Assembly (NCBI GenBank): GCA_963921195.1
Contig: OY992537.1
Location: forward strand, 81,295,287 to 81,359,286
Reading direction: 5' to 3'
From: Pegoplata infirma
Lineage: Eukaryota; Arthropoda; Insecta; Diptera; Anthomyiidae
Length of the DNA: 64,000 bases
The notes below the pieces were generated by a model. It had not been told where the DNA came from. It worked only from the letters and a program-made list of their open reading frames with translations, and searched no databases. The translations under genes and the position numbers were made by a program. Shown one piece after another: positions 34,380-46,006 of this stretch (within the stretch, counting starts at the first letter, position 1; every line of letters starts with the position of its first letter).

Positions 34380-35500
34380 AGAACGAAATTTTCTTCAAGA
34401 AAATTTAAGAATTTTTCTAAAAAAAAAAATGGTTTGAAATATAAGACATTTTCTATAGAATAAGTTATTCAGAGTCTGAGAAATTTGCAATTATCAAAAA
34501 TATCGCAGAGACTATGACTTATTCAATAGGGAAAAATGTCTTAAAATCGATGACTTATTCCAAAAGAAAAATATCTAAGAAATTATAATTTTTCCTTTAT
34601 GTAAGATACATTAAAGTTTGAAAATTTTTTTATAGAAAAAATATCTCAGAATCTTAAACTTCCTATTTATAGAAAAAATATCGCGGAAGCCGAAAATTTT
34701 ACTTTAAAATTATTAACTTTGAATCTAAAATTTTTTATCGGAAAATTTTTCAGAACCTGAGTATATTTGTATAGGAAAAACGTTTACAAATCAAAAACTT
34801 TTGCTTATGCAAAAGTATTTGAAAAGATTATAGGTTTTCTTTAGAAAAAATGTTTTATAAATAAGTTTAAAAATTGTCTAAAAAATATATAAACAGAATA
34901 AAGGTCCAAAATATTTTGGTGCTCTTTCGACAAGTGTCTTTAAAATCGGATAATGTTGGTGTGAAAAGAACGTTTTGGAGTCTCAGAATTTTTCTGTAGA
35001 AAAAATGTTTCAGAATCTAAGTATTTTTCTAACCAAATACTCGAATTTTTCAATAAAAAAAAAAAAAAACTGAGAACCTGAGAAGTTTTTCTATCGGAAA
35101 ATTGTCTTAATTTGGAAATTTTTTTATACGATGAATTATTTTAAAATTTGGGAATTTTTCAGTGAATTTTTTTCGGTGGATAAAATGCCCCAGTATCTGA
35201 GAATTTTTCAATAGCATGAATTCTACAACCATTTCCTTGTACAAAATTCCTTTGGACTTGTTAATTTTGCTATTGGAAAAAGGTTACAGAATCCTAAAAT
35301 TTTCATTTTAGCAAATGTCTTAGAAATTTTCCAAAATCAGATCAATTTTTGAGATGAAACAGGTTTTTTAAATATTTTTAACGAAAAGTAAAAGTCCAAA
35401 ATACTCAAATCAATCCTAAAATTTTCATTTTAGCAAATGTCTTAGAAATTTTCCAAAATCAGATCAATTTTTGAGATGAAACAGGTTTCAAAGCATCTGG
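34380..35500. repeat. Diverged AT-rich repeat field, copy 1
   Basis: Built of loosely repeated about 30-40-bp segments of the form AGAATCT..AAATTTTTCTATAGAAAAAATGTCT. It ends with an exact tandem pair: 35291-35369 and 35413-35490 (ATCCTAAAATTTTCATTTTA and following), period 122 bp. The interval 34730-35380 recurs at 36160-38170, interrupted by insertions. No coding frame. Confidence 0.65.
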
Positions 35501-35865
35501 CTGAATAAATTGAGGTTATGTGCAAATTTTTATGTCTTTTTTTTTAAATTTTATTTTTAAAGGCTCTGTATCTTGACGATTTAATTTTACTTAAATTTTT
35601 TTGTTATTGATTCTGAAAGGTCTCCTAACGAACTTTCCAACAAGCCCAAAAACAAAAAAATCGGGCCAGAGGTTCAGAGGTTATCAATTTTACCCTACTA
35701 TACTCCAACCACCAATCCGAAAATTTTCAAACCGCTGCCATTTCGCACACTTGCATTTTCGGGGGATGGTCGTAATGGATATATTTTCATGAAATGAGCC
35801 AAGGAATACGCTGGTGAATTTCGGCGGGTCGTGACTGAATCACCCTGTATAGCTTTTCCTTTACG
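35501..35865. other. Unassigned segment, possible transposon end
   Basis: Ends with TGACTGAATCACCCTGTATA (35830-35849), a sequence type often seen at termini of insect DNA transposons, but no inverted partner was found. The 63-codon frame here has no recognised domain. Confidence 0.3.
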
Positions 35866-35960
35866 TGAAAAATATTGAAATCTGAAACTTTTTAAAGAGA
35901 AAATGTTTCAGAATCTTAAACTTCCTTTTTATAGAAAAAATGTCTAGGAAAATTACTATA

Positions 35961-36133
35961 CACTCTAATTAAAATGATTTCAGTTTCCTGCTATAAATTG
36001 GGTAAATTTACACAAATTGCGAAATTTAACTTAAAATTATTGGAAATTTACCCAATTTATGGCAGTATTTTATTGAAGTTTGTTGAAATTTACCCAACTT
36101 ATAGTAGGAAACTGGACACATTTTTTTAGAGTG
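35961..36133. mobile_element. 173-bp MITE with CACTCTAA ends and TA duplication
   Basis: CACTCTAATTAAAATG at 35961 mirrors a right end AAAAAATG-side ending GAGTG at 36133, pairing onward through CAGTTTCCTGCTATAAATTGG. TA abuts each side (35959-35960; 36134-36135). A second internal inverted pair uses AAATTTACCCAA. Confidence 0.75.
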
Positions 36134-36245
36134 TAGAAATAATGTCTTAAAATCTGTGATTTTTCAATCGGAAATTTTTCAGAACCTGAGTATATTTGAA
36201 TATGAAAAACGTTTACAAATCAAAAACTTTTGCTTAAGATAAAAG

Positions 36246-36706
36246 CCGCATTCACAATGTTGGAGTACTCCAATCTGTGGAAAATTTTATATCTTTCCCT
36301 TTTGCACTTTCATATTTTTGAATTTGTCTATCCTTTTTCAATCCACTCCAGAGTCAAACATGTTCTACTCTGGAGTTTCAATCTGGAGTTAACAGAGGTA
36401 TGTTAACCTTTAACAGAGAAAAAATACACCCCTGTAAAAGTGCCATCACTAATAATGTCATTGAAAAAAATAAACAAATCAAAAAATTTTATATTAAAAC
36501 GATTTAAAATGATATAAAATATTTTAAAACGTAAAAAAAAATATAATTTTAAACGTTAACTGAATTTAGTGGGATAATTTTACCAAATTATGAGACAAGT
36601 AAGTAAACTGACAAATACAATGTGACAGAACTCCACTCTGCATTTTGTACAGTTAACATTTCAATCTGTGGCCGAGAGTGGAGTGACTCCGACATTGTGA
36701 ACGTAG
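36246..36706. mobile_element. 461-bp element with GCCGCATTCACAATGTTGGAG ends (imperfect)
   Basis: GCCGCATTCACAATGTTGG at 36246 pairs with CCGACATTGTGAACGTAGC ending at 36706. CAATCTGTGG occurs near both ends. Copy 1 of the surrounding repeat lacks it. A TAAA-like flank on both sides is only suggestive of a target duplication. Family not assigned. Confidence 0.6.
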
Positions 36707-36738
36707 CTAAAGTGTTTGAAAAAATTATAGTTTTTCTT

Positions 36739-37626
36739 AGAGTTGTCAACCGATTAAGAATAATTCGATTAATCGATCAAACTAAACCAAACTCTTGTTC
36801 GAACAATTTTAAAATTACGATTTTCGAATAACGATTAAATCGATTAATTACTGTCAATTGATCGAACAATTATTTATTTTTTAAGTTAAAAAATAAGTTC
36901 AATAAAATCATTGAATGTGATTTGTTCTCAAAAGGTTTTAATGGTTTTATAAAAAATGTAGAAAAGTTAAAAAATATTTTAGGCTTATCCAGTTTGGGAT
37001 TAACCTCAATGTTTAGGAAGTGGGAATTTACTCACTGAGTTGTTTCCTTTACTCTATGCTACTTCATTCGAGTTTATGGGCAAAAGAGGTAGAAAAAGAA
37101 AAGGGAACGAAGAAATTTTAAAATGGAATTAAAAAGCTCGTATTGTAGGCTGTTCTTACTATATCATATATCGTTGTTGTTATGTGTTTTTCAAATTTTT
37201 TGAAGAGGCACAAAAACAGTCCTTTCGTAGTACTTTTATGAAAAAAACTTCTCATAAATATTTTTCAAATATTGCAAATTTTGTGTTCATTAAAAGTTGG
37301 GCTTTAAACATGTACTGCGAAAGGACAAAAAAGGGGTTTCTTGTGCCTCTTCAAAAAAAATGAAAAACACAACCTAATTTTTAAGCTCAGCCGCAATATA
37401 TTTTTTAATTATAAAAAATATTAGCTATTTTATAGTAGTATTTAAATTTTTTTTGTATGAATTATTTATTTTTTTGTTACAAAATTATTTTTAAAGTCCA
37501 TTTTTTTATTCGTTATTCTCTTCGATTAATCGAATAAATTTTGATCTTTAATCGTTTGATCGAACAAGGAAAATTAATTATTTGAATTATTCGAACAAAG
37601 TTGAAAGTCGAATAATTGACAACTCT
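36739..37626. mobile_element. 888-bp element with AGAGTTGTCAA ends and 10-bp duplication
   Basis: AGAGTTGTCAA at 36739 and TTGACAACTCT ending at 37626 are exact TIRs; AATAATTCGATTAATCGA-type sequence continues inward at both ends. AGTTTTTCTT flanks both sides (36729-36738; 37627-37636). Inside, GTGTTTTTCAAATTTTTTGA (37182) pairs with a complement ending near 37368, a nested hairpin with GAGGCACAA/TTGTGCCTC. A 9-10-bp duplication would fit Mutator-like elements, but that is inference. No coding frame. Confidence 0.7.
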
Positions 37627-38487
37627 AGTTTTTCTTAAGAAAAAATGTTTTAAAAGCTTGGAAATTGTCTAAAAACCGTATAAAAAACATTAAGGTCCAA
37701 ATATTTATATGCTAAGGTAGATTTTTAGAAAAGTGTCGTAAAAATCTGATCATGTTCGTTTGGAATGAACGTTTCGGAATCTCAGAATTTTTCTGTAGAA
37801 AAAATCTAAGAATCTAAGTAATATTCTAACAAAATACTCGAATTTTTCAATAAAAAAAAAAAAAAACTGAGAACCTGAGAAGTTTTCTATCAGAAAATTG
37901 TTTTTTAATTGGAATGTTTTTTATACGATAATTTTTTTTTAAAATTTTGGAATTTTTCGGTGGAGTTTTTTCGGTAAATAAAATGACCCAGTATCTGAAA
38001 ATTTTTCAACAGCATGAATTCTAAAATCATTTCTTTGTACAAAATTCCTTTAAACTTGTTAATTTTTCTATTAGAAAAAGGTTACAGAATCTTAAAATTT
38101 TCATTTTAGCAAATGTCTCAGAAATTTTCAAAAATCAAATAAATTTTCGATATGAAATATGTTTTAAAGCTGATATTTTTCTATGGAAAAATTATTAAGA
38201 ACCTAAAATTTTTTCTTTAGAAGAAATTTTTTAAAAAACTAAAAATTTTCCTAACGAATTTCTTATAGGAAGAAATTTGGAAATGATTCAGTAAAAATCG
38301 GAAATATTCAAATTATTCCTTGCAATAAAATCGTACACTTACCGTACATATTTTTATTTAAGAAAACGAAATTTTTTTATTTCGTATTTTTTTAAACAGC
38401 TAAAAATATTGTTTGATTTTTTCTGTATGTACAGATCGAGCACGGGCTCTAATTATATTTGTTATAAGGGTTCAAGTTGAAAAAATC

Positions 38488-38640
38488 CAGAAGAAAAATT
38501 GAATTTCTAAAAATTATAGACATTTCTGGTATTTCCCATACCGGTTTCAAACACCCCAGGTAGTGTCATCATCAGTAGGATTTTAAATGTCCGTTTGTCT
38601 TGTTAATGAAAACTGTTTTTTATATATGTGAATATTTATA
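38488..38640. repeat. Direct repeat of 33483-33640
   Basis: See the partner copy. This copy has CATACCGGTTTCAAACACC where the partner has CATATGGGTTTTAAGAAC. Confidence 0.7.
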
Positions 38641-39004
38641 GTTTCTACAGAATAAATTTTGACAGTTTCCAACACTACAATTCTATTTCTAGCAATCTCA
38701 ACCTCACTTCATACTTTCTTTCAACTTTTTTGTCTCTTACATATTGTTGTTCATCCTATAATGAGCGAATTCAAAAATAAAGATTTCTTCCACAAATAAA
38801 TATAAATAATAATAATTTATAGAAAACATTTTTTTGTAGCAAAACCGATCAAATCTGAACAAAGTAAGTAAGAAAATAAAGTAGTTTTAATCGCAGTTTT
38901 TATAATTTTTAATTAATTTTTCGATAAAAAAAATGGCAAGTAAATTCTTGAAGCCGTTGCTCATGACGTATGAGTAATATTAAACTACTTAATAATTAAA
39001 TAGT
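38641..39004. other. AT-rich spacer
   Basis: No gene or element recognised. Confidence 0.4.
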
Positions 39005-39012
39005 ACTCATAC

Positions 39013-39795
39013 CAGGGTTGCCACTTTCTGGATAATTATCCAAAAGTGGGACAATTTCAAAATCCTTGGATAATTTTTGTATAATGAAATTTTTTGTGTA
39101 ATTTTTGTGTAATTTCGCCTCAACAAAGTTCCAAATAATTTTGATATTATTTAATTTTTTTATCATTTTATCGACATTTTTGGTTAAAAAAAATCATTTA
39201 CAATATGGACTGTAAAAATTTTGATTATCAAATACAAGATAATAAATGACGGATAATAAATTGGATCATAAAAACCTCTGCTTAAGTTTTGGAAATTAAA
39301 ATTTTTTCTAGAGAATTCCTCTTCCAAAATCTGAAAATTGTTCTTAAACTTCATATTTTGAGGATGTTTATTCTGGCTCGAGGTCATTATTTTCCTCAAA
39401 ATATGATATTTTAAAGGTCGAATAAAACAATTTTTATTTTTTAATAAAAATTAATCAGAGTTCTTAAACTTCTTTTAATATTACCATTCTCCCATTCTTC
39501 AGTTATTACAATTTTCAATGGCTCTCCTCGTCTTTTGAAATTATTCCAAAAACAATTTGACAAGCGGAATAAATATTTAACATACATGGTACCCCGAAAG
39601 GACAAGTCTTACTGAAATACTAATCTTCTAAACTATAAAAATACAAAACCTATGATCTCTAAAATTACAAAAAAAAGTTTATAATTTTTTTAGTGAAATG
39701 AAATTTTTTTTTTGGTTACAAAACTTTTTTTGTGTAATTTGTGAGATTTTGGATAATTTTGTGTGTAATTTCCAATTCTATTGGTGGCAACACTG
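39013..39795. mobile_element. hAT-type non-autonomous element, 783 bp
   Basis: CAGGGTTGCCACTTT at 39013 and its inverted partner GGTGGCAACACTG ending at 39795 are hAT-like TIRs. ACTCATAC is duplicated exactly at 39005-39012 and 39796-39803 (8 bp). Subterminal GGATAATTTTTGTGTAATTT motifs occur near both ends. The 71-codon minus frame inside has no transposase similarity. Confidence 0.85.
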
Positions 39796-39803
39796 ACTCA
39801 TAC

Positions 39804-40279
39804 GTAATATACAGAGGAGGCAAATATTAAACTTAATATTTAACACATGTTTATTATTGTAACTAGAGTTTTTGTTTTCCCGGATTTTTTATTTCCCAAA
39901 CAAGCGGGAATATTTTACCATTTCTTTGGATCCCGGGAAGTCCCAGTCGAAAAGTAAATTAATAAAGCCAATAAAATTTTTTGTGTGGAAGGTAACACTT
40001 CTTTCTTACGGGTGGATAAAATATTTTTATATGGTTAATAAAATGCAATAAGCTATAAGAGTAATTTTTTTTTTTCAGAGGTAGTGCTAGTTTGCCACCT
40101 AAAAGCTTTGTACCGATTCATTGCGATTTGTTCTTCCTAGTATTACATTTACTTTCGTTTTTTCTATATTGTATTTTAAACAGACAGGCGGATCAAACTA
40201 TTCCATGCGAGATGGCTTCAGCGTCATCATATGACCCTAAATTTTTAAATTTTTAGCTCGACAAAAATTATTTTTGACC
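39804..40279. other. AT-rich spacer with CCCGGGA-type motif
   Basis: TTTTCCCGGATTTTTTATTTC (first part near 39876) and GGATCCCGGGAAGTCCC near 39929 suggest the head of another element, but no partner end was found. Confidence 0.3.
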
Positions 40280-41505
40280 TTAACCCTGCTGTTAGGTTAG
40301 AAAAAACTTACGGATGTTAGGTTAGTGGACCATTTGGTCCATACTTAATATTCAAACAAAATAACAATTGAATAGTTCATGCGAATAAAGACGAATAGAC
40401 CATTTGTAGAATTTTACAGGGGACAATAAAAACGCAGGAAACGGTTAAAAAATAATATTTTTGTCAACTTTTTGGTATAAGCTTAAAGATTTAAGTCACA
40501 TATACCTATATACAAAATTTTAGTAAGGTATTCGAAAGAGAACTTGCCAAAAATTGGACTTCAATTTTTTGCTTAAATGGAAAAAGGGCGAATATCCAAA
40601 AAAATGTATTGAAATTTGAATAAAAATGTGTTATTTTGTAGCAGATTTTGACTACATTTTCATGAGACTTGCAAAACTTGACGAACTATGGTTGGTATTT
40701 GTTTGTAACACTTTAAGGACTTCAAGGATACACTTTTTAAGGATTGCAAGGACATGCAAAAAAAAATTTTTTTTGTTAATTTTTTTTAATATTCCTGCCA
40801 CTTGATGCAGTAGTAATTCTTTATGACACTAAATACATTTTTAGGAATTATAATATTAACCCTTGACTGCATATTACAACGTAACATAAAAGGTCATGAA
40901 AAAATTTTGTTTTTTATTCCTGACATTGGATGCAGTATTAACACCAAATGTTTGTATGTGCTAAGATTGTTTTTTTTTTTTGTGTACAATTCAAATTTTA
41001 GCTAATATCAATTTTAAACTCGCAGCTAAATAATTTTTATATAATATTTTGTTAAGGATGGATATTCGCCCTTTTTGCTTTCCACACTTTAAAGTCTTAT
41101 AACTCAAGAACGGTAAAATTTTTTGCCAATATAATAAGTGTGGTTTGTTCCTCGTAATGTTCTTTTAACACATTGTTACCGAAAGTAAAATTTTTTTATG
41201 TTTTTGTATTGTATTTAATCAAAATTGTGCGTTAGTTCACTCCCAATTTAAACAAAAATATAAAAATATACGAATTATTGCAATATCAAAGTCATTTTTT
41301 TAGCCTTAAAAGTCAAAATTTTCCCAAAATTTCTGCATAGGGTTGTAGGGCTCTGCTAATAAAATGCATTTATGCAAAAAAACGTGTTTGCAAAAAAGTG
41401 GTCTATTCGTCCTTATTCGCATGAACTATTCAATTTTATATTATATTTGTATATATTTTGGATCATTTCTACCTAAATACGATTATTTTAAGCTTAACTC
41501 AACGT

Positions 41506-42019
41506 TAGAGATGGGTGCGTGAGTGAATTTTGGGTCACGCTCACGCAAGAAATATTATAATATTATAATCATGAATCACTCACTCGATTTTTTTCTTTAC
41601 TCACGCTCACTTACTACTCACGTCAGTAAAACTAAAATAAGTTACGATGATGCGTGACTCACGTGATTCATAATTACGTTCATAATTCACTTACAAATAC
41701 ACAATTTTAAGGAAATTTAAAAAAAAAAAATTTCATATATTAGCAGACCGTTAATTTGAATTTTAACTTCTTGCTAAACGAAAAATAAAAATAAAACTAT
41801 AAATAAAACTGAAAGCAATACAAAATATTATATTGAATCACGCAAGAAAAATGCCACTCACGCAAAAATCAGGCTCGCTTTCTAATCAATCACACATAAA
41901 TGTTTTGGAATCACACTCACTCAAGCATGATTCTCGTAATTAACTAGACTTTCGCTCGAGCGTGAGTCACGCGTGATTCACGAGAGCCACGCAAATCACG
42001 TGACCAGCACCCATCTCTA
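41506..42019. mobile_element. 514-bp hAT MITE nested in piggyBac element
   Basis: TAGAGATGGGTGCGTGAG at 41506 mirrors GACCAGCACCCATCTCTA ending at 42019; TAGAGATGGG is a common hAT terminus. The flanks CTCAACGT (41498-41505) and CTCAACAC (42020-42027) form a probable 8-bp duplication with two changes. Many TCACGC/GCGTGA motifs lie toward both ends. A solitary right end of the same family lies at about 46270-46388. Confidence 0.75.
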
Positions 42020-42165
42020 CTCAACACAGCTAATGTAAACATTTGTTGAAGGATTCCCTTTTTTCATATTCTTTACTTTAGAGATTGTTTTGTATTACAA
42101 TTCAACAAAAGGTCCATATGTTAGTTTTGTTTTTTCCTATAATTTCTAATGATTCATCTCATTTA

Positions 42166-42263
42166 GGTGGCGTGGATATTGCTGATCAAATGTTTGGTTA
42201 TTACAGCACGAAACGCGCAAGAAATCGATGGCCTAACGTTGTATTTGCATACATACTTGATAT
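42166..42263 (+). pseudogene. piggyBac transposase fragment
   Basis: About 33 codons, GGVDIADQMFGYYST through KRARNRWPNVVFAYILDI, carry the conserved GGVD..D...YS and RW...VFFxxLD motif of piggyBac (DDE_Tnp_1_7) transposases, including an aspartate of the catalytic region. Upstream codons are not recognisable and downstream the frame is cut by the nested element starting CCCAGC at 42264. It lies between piggyBac-type TIRs with TTAA. Inactive. Confidence 0.85.
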
Positions 42264-42653
42264 CCCAGCAAAACCTTAAACATGGTAACGGTTATGTAAT
42301 GCATTACCCAATAAAAATTAAAAAATGTGCATTAATTTTCGCCTACCGCTTACCATAGGCATTCACTATATTTATTTTTCAAGCATTATGTAAAACTCAT
42401 GCATTACTTTGAGTGACATCCCAAACAAAAAGAATCAATCAAGTATAGGGCCTTATTCTATACTGGATTAATGATTTTTGTTTGGGATAAGATCCAAAGT
42501 AGCGCATGAATTTTACATAATGCGTGAAAAATACAAAAAAGTTATGCCTATGGTAAGCGATAGGGAAAAAATGCATATTTTCCTTTTTTTTTTTGCTATG
42601 CATTACATGGTAATGCATTACATGGCCGTCACCATTTTAAAAGTTTTGCCGGA
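42264..42653. mobile_element. 390-bp palindromic MITE, CCCAGCAAAAC ends, AT duplication
   Basis: CCCAGCAAAACCTTAAACAT at 42264 mirrors a right end GTTTTGCCGGA at 42653, pairing on through GGTAACGG and GTAATGCATTACC. AT flanks both sides (42262-42263; 42654-42655). The arms pair almost fully around ATACTGGATT near 42460. It interrupts the piggyBac transposase frame. Relatives: 46007-46738 and perhaps 59108-59700. Confidence 0.8.
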
Positions 42654-42952
42654 ATACCCGCTTTGATTGCGTGCATCCTATTTTCTAAAATCGACGTTTC
42701 ATGGGCTCCGGCTATCGAAATCGCAGGAGAAAATATACTATGGACCAAATGGTCCCTTAACCTAAGATACGTAACTTTTTATTTTTTTCAGTCCTGGCTT
42801 AAGTCAGAACCTAGATTTTTTGTAAATAACATTGTTTTATAAAAAGACCCCATGAGCAAAAAATCTAAGCCAGTATATATCACCGTTCAAAAGTTACAAA
42901 GGAAACAATCCAAAAATTGGACCAAATGGGCTTAACCTAACAGCAGGGTTAA

Positions 42953-43400
42953 AAGGGTTAATATCGCTTTATTTTTTTCTAGAAAAAAATTTATTTGCAA
43001 AGAACACCTATTTATACAGCAAAAAATTACCATGACATAATGGTTTGTGCAAGAGTACTCACTTCACAGAAATTCTTTTTATCTTAGTTTTTTATCTTAT
43101 TGTTAGTTTTCGAGAAATAAAAAAAATATTTTTTTTTTTTTTTTGCAATCTAACCGCGATTTTTGCAAAAAGTGCTTGATCGAAGATTACACCGTTCAAC
43201 AAATCGAAGGTTTTTTTTTTTTGGCTTGTGTTATCAAAAGGTCAAAATGGAAAAAATCTATACCAAAATTTAAAAAAAAAAAATCTACAATGAGTATATG
43301 TGCGTTTATAGCTTCTAATTTGAATTCCATAAATTTGTTCAATATGCACTTTATCAAAGCAATAAATGCCAAGAACATACACATGAAATAAAGTGAATGC
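42953..43400. repeat. AT-rich DNA with inverted fragment of 25184 family
   Basis: CCGCGATTTTTGCAAAAAGTG and GATCGAAGATT (43152-43187) are the reverse complement of 25283-25322. The 82- and 70-codon frames at 43143-43408 on opposite strands are not recognised. Confidence 0.55.
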
Positions 43401-43514
43401 AAGTACATTAGGGTGGTCCTTGTTTTGAAAATATTCGATTTTTAATGCACCTTCAACCTGGCTTTATTAAATATTATTAAACCAACTAAAATAAGCACTT
43501 GTTAATATTTTGAT

Positions 43515-43722
43515 AGGGTTAGGTTAGTTGGTAGCGTGTTAGCTTATGAAACAGGGGGTCGTGGGTTCCCAGCAAAACCCTTGTCGATTTTGCTACAACG
43601 AGATGACGGCCATTTGTTACCAGTAATCGGCTAGGTTGGAATTATTAAAAATAATTTGAAAATAAATGGAACAAAATAAACAAAAACATTTGACCTTTGG
43701 ATCAAATTATTATTATTATTAT
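43515..43722 (+). mobile_element. tRNA-derived SINE, copy 2
   Basis: An A-box-like GGTTAGTTGG (43522-43531) and GTCGTGGGTTCC (43559-43570) repeat the 27356 copy, followed by CATTTGTTACCAGTAATCGG and a tail TTGGATCAAATTATTATT with (ATT)n. A short insertion CCAGCAAAACCCTTGTCG disrupts the B box. The (ATT)n tail matches the style of the RTE 3' end at 7494-7512, suggesting RTE-driven mobilisation (inference). Confidence 0.65.
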
Positions 43723-44689
43723 TTGGAAAATATCTAAACTGCTGGTTTATAAAAATTGTTTGACCAGCTGAATAAAACGTTCTAAATAACAATGTGCTCG
43801 AATTTGACTTTTTAACAAGCTGGGCACCCTACTAATAAAGTTAATTCGAGTATGCAGAATTCTATGGTGCTAACCGTTTTTCGAAGTTAGCGCTCGTATT
43901 CGCGGTATTTGCGATTTAAAATTTCGATGCACTAGTACAATTAAAACAATATTTTTAAACTTTTAATATAATTTTTAAATTGAAACTTATTCAATTCTGT
44001 CGAATAAACACAACAAACCATGGTACTTTGAATTTCGAGAAAAATATTAGTTGTTCGCGAAAAAAATTTGTTTTTTCGTGAAAAAATTATTTTAATTTTT
44101 CGTGCAAAAATTAATTTATATTTTCGAAATTCGCGATTATTCTTTTTTTATTTCATAGTAAAACAACAAATTTTTTTTTAAACAGTTGCCGAATTTCTAT
44201 CACTTTAACTCTATTGAATATACAAAAATAATATAGCACTGCAAATTTTATTCGCAGATTTTTTTTTTCGCGAATTTTTTCTTGGGATTTTTTTATATTG
44301 ATATTAATATAGAAACAAAAGATTTTGAAAAAAAAAATTATTTTTTGCGTAATTTTTTATTTTAGCCGGAAAAAGCGAAAACAAGTTCTTTCTAGAAAAC
44401 CTCTGAAAAATTACACTTTATTTTGCATTTTTAACATTATAATGTTTTTAGGCTGGTGTCTAATTTTAAAAAAGTTGCAGGACACCACCTCAGTTTGACT
44501 AAATAAGCCAACAATTAACGAAAAAGAAAACAAGAATTACTATTTTCATTTTCTTAAAACCAAAAATTTAAATAACCAAAAACCAAAAATTTGAATAGTT
44601 TGGGTTTGTAACTTGGATACTAATTCACCTCGTGGTGAATAAAACTGTTTTTCACCAGCTGGTGAATAAAAAGTAAGATAATTATTTTT

Positions 44690-45330
44690 CAACAAAAATT
44701 TTTTTTTTTATCAAATTTCTTTTTTATCAATTTTTTTTTCATCAATTTTTTTTTCCATCAAATTTTTTTTCATAATTTTTTTTTCACCAAACTTTTTTTT
44801 TCATCAAATTTCTTTTTTTTATAAAAGTTTTTTTTTCATCAAATTTTTTTTTCATCATTATTTATATCAATTTTTTTTTTCATCAAGTTTTTTTCATCAA
44901 ATTTTTTTTTCATCAAATTTTTTTTTTCATAAATTTTTTTTTTCATAATTTTTTTTTTTTTTTTCAGTAATTTTTTTTTCATCAAATAATTTTTTTCATC
45001 AAAAATTTTTTTTTTTTTGTTTTTTCATCAAATTTTTTTTTTCACAAATTTTTTTTTTTCATAAATTTTTTTTATCATATTTTTTTCAATAATTTTTTTT
45101 CATCAAATTTTTTTTATCAAATTCACCAAAAATTTTTTTTCATCAATTTTTGTTTACATCTAAAAAATTTTTTTTTTTCATCAAAAAAAATTCATCAAAA
45201 ACTTTTTTCATCAATTTTTTTTTTCACCAAAAATTTTGGGGTCATTAAATGTTTTTTAACATAATTTTGTTTTTCAGGAAAAAAAAATATTTTTTTTTAC
45301 CAAAACTCCTTTTTTACCAAGTCTAAGCTT
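44690..45330. repeat. T-rich degenerate array (TTTTTTTTCATCAAA)
   Basis: About 35 imperfect copies of a 14-20-bp T-run plus CATCAA/CACCAAA motif. Preceded by CACCAGCTGGTGAATAAAA (44656). Low-complexity; no coding frame. Confidence 0.7.
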
Positions 45331-45889
45331 TTCGCATAAAAATTTTCCATGTGTTTATCAAATGTACATAAAACAAGTGATAGTGTTATATTCTTTGGTG
45401 CCGAATTTTTTATACTCTCCAAAATGTAAAAAAACTTTTTTGCAATTATTTTTGCATTCACTTACGAAATGTACAGCTCTTTTGGTTTTTTAATGGGGGC
45501 CTCGACTGATATTTCAATTCGTTTTGCATGGAATAGCAAAGTAATATAACATTATTTTTTCTAAAAAAAACTTTGCTTTGGCAAGTACACCCAAATCTTC
45601 CGCAAAACATTATCATGACTTAATGTTTTGGGCAAGAGTACAAAATTCGCAGGCATTTTTTAATGTGAGATATGATATAAGAGTGTTCCATATACAAAAA
45701 TACAGAAAATGTTAGCAATTTATATCCACGTCCAAAAAAAAAAAAATAAAATGTTAAAATTTAAAGTCCTCTGTGTCCAACTTTTAATTTTTCGGTGGTT
45801 GGTTTAATTCATTAATTTTTTTCACAACTTTTTTTTCCTGCCAATTTTTTTTACACAGTTTTTTCATAAATTTTTTTTTCAAATAAAGT

Positions 45890-45968
45890 TTTTTTGCAAT
45901 AACCTTGTTACAATGTGGAGGGTATCAGCATATTCGGCAATTCCGAATTTAACTTCTTTTACTTGTTT
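45890..45968 (+). repeat. DINE-1-like 3' end
   Basis: GTGGAGGGTATCAGCATATTC then CGAATTTAACTTC and ACTTGTTTTA match the ends at 52430-52463 and 58481-58531. Confidence 0.6.
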
Positions 45969-46006
45969 TATTTATTTAGTGCCATTTTGCCCAAAACTTG
46001 TAGGTT

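Larger units (their letters stand above)
35866..38330. repeat. Diverged repeat field, copy 2, broken by three insertions
   Basis: Matches copy 1 in the same order: CAGAATCTTAAACTTCC (34654; 35910), TTTCAGAACCTGAGTATATTT (34749; 36177), ATACTCGAATTTTTCAATAA (35038; 37837), ACTGAGAACCTGAGAAG (35067; 37868). Elements 35961-36133, about 36246-36706 and 36739-37626 interrupt it, and copy 1 gives the empty sites. Confidence 0.7.
40284..42948 (+). mobile_element. piggyBac-type transposon, decayed
   Basis: CCCTGCTGTTAGGTTA at 40284 mirrors TAACCTAACAGCAGGG ending at 42948. TTAA flanks both sides (40280-40283; 42949-42952), the piggyBac target. Subterminal TGGACCATTTGGTCCA-type palindromes occur at 40325-40341 and near 42741. 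A transposase fragment lies at 42166-42263. Two smaller elements are nested inside (41506-42019 and 42264-42653). Confidence 0.9.
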
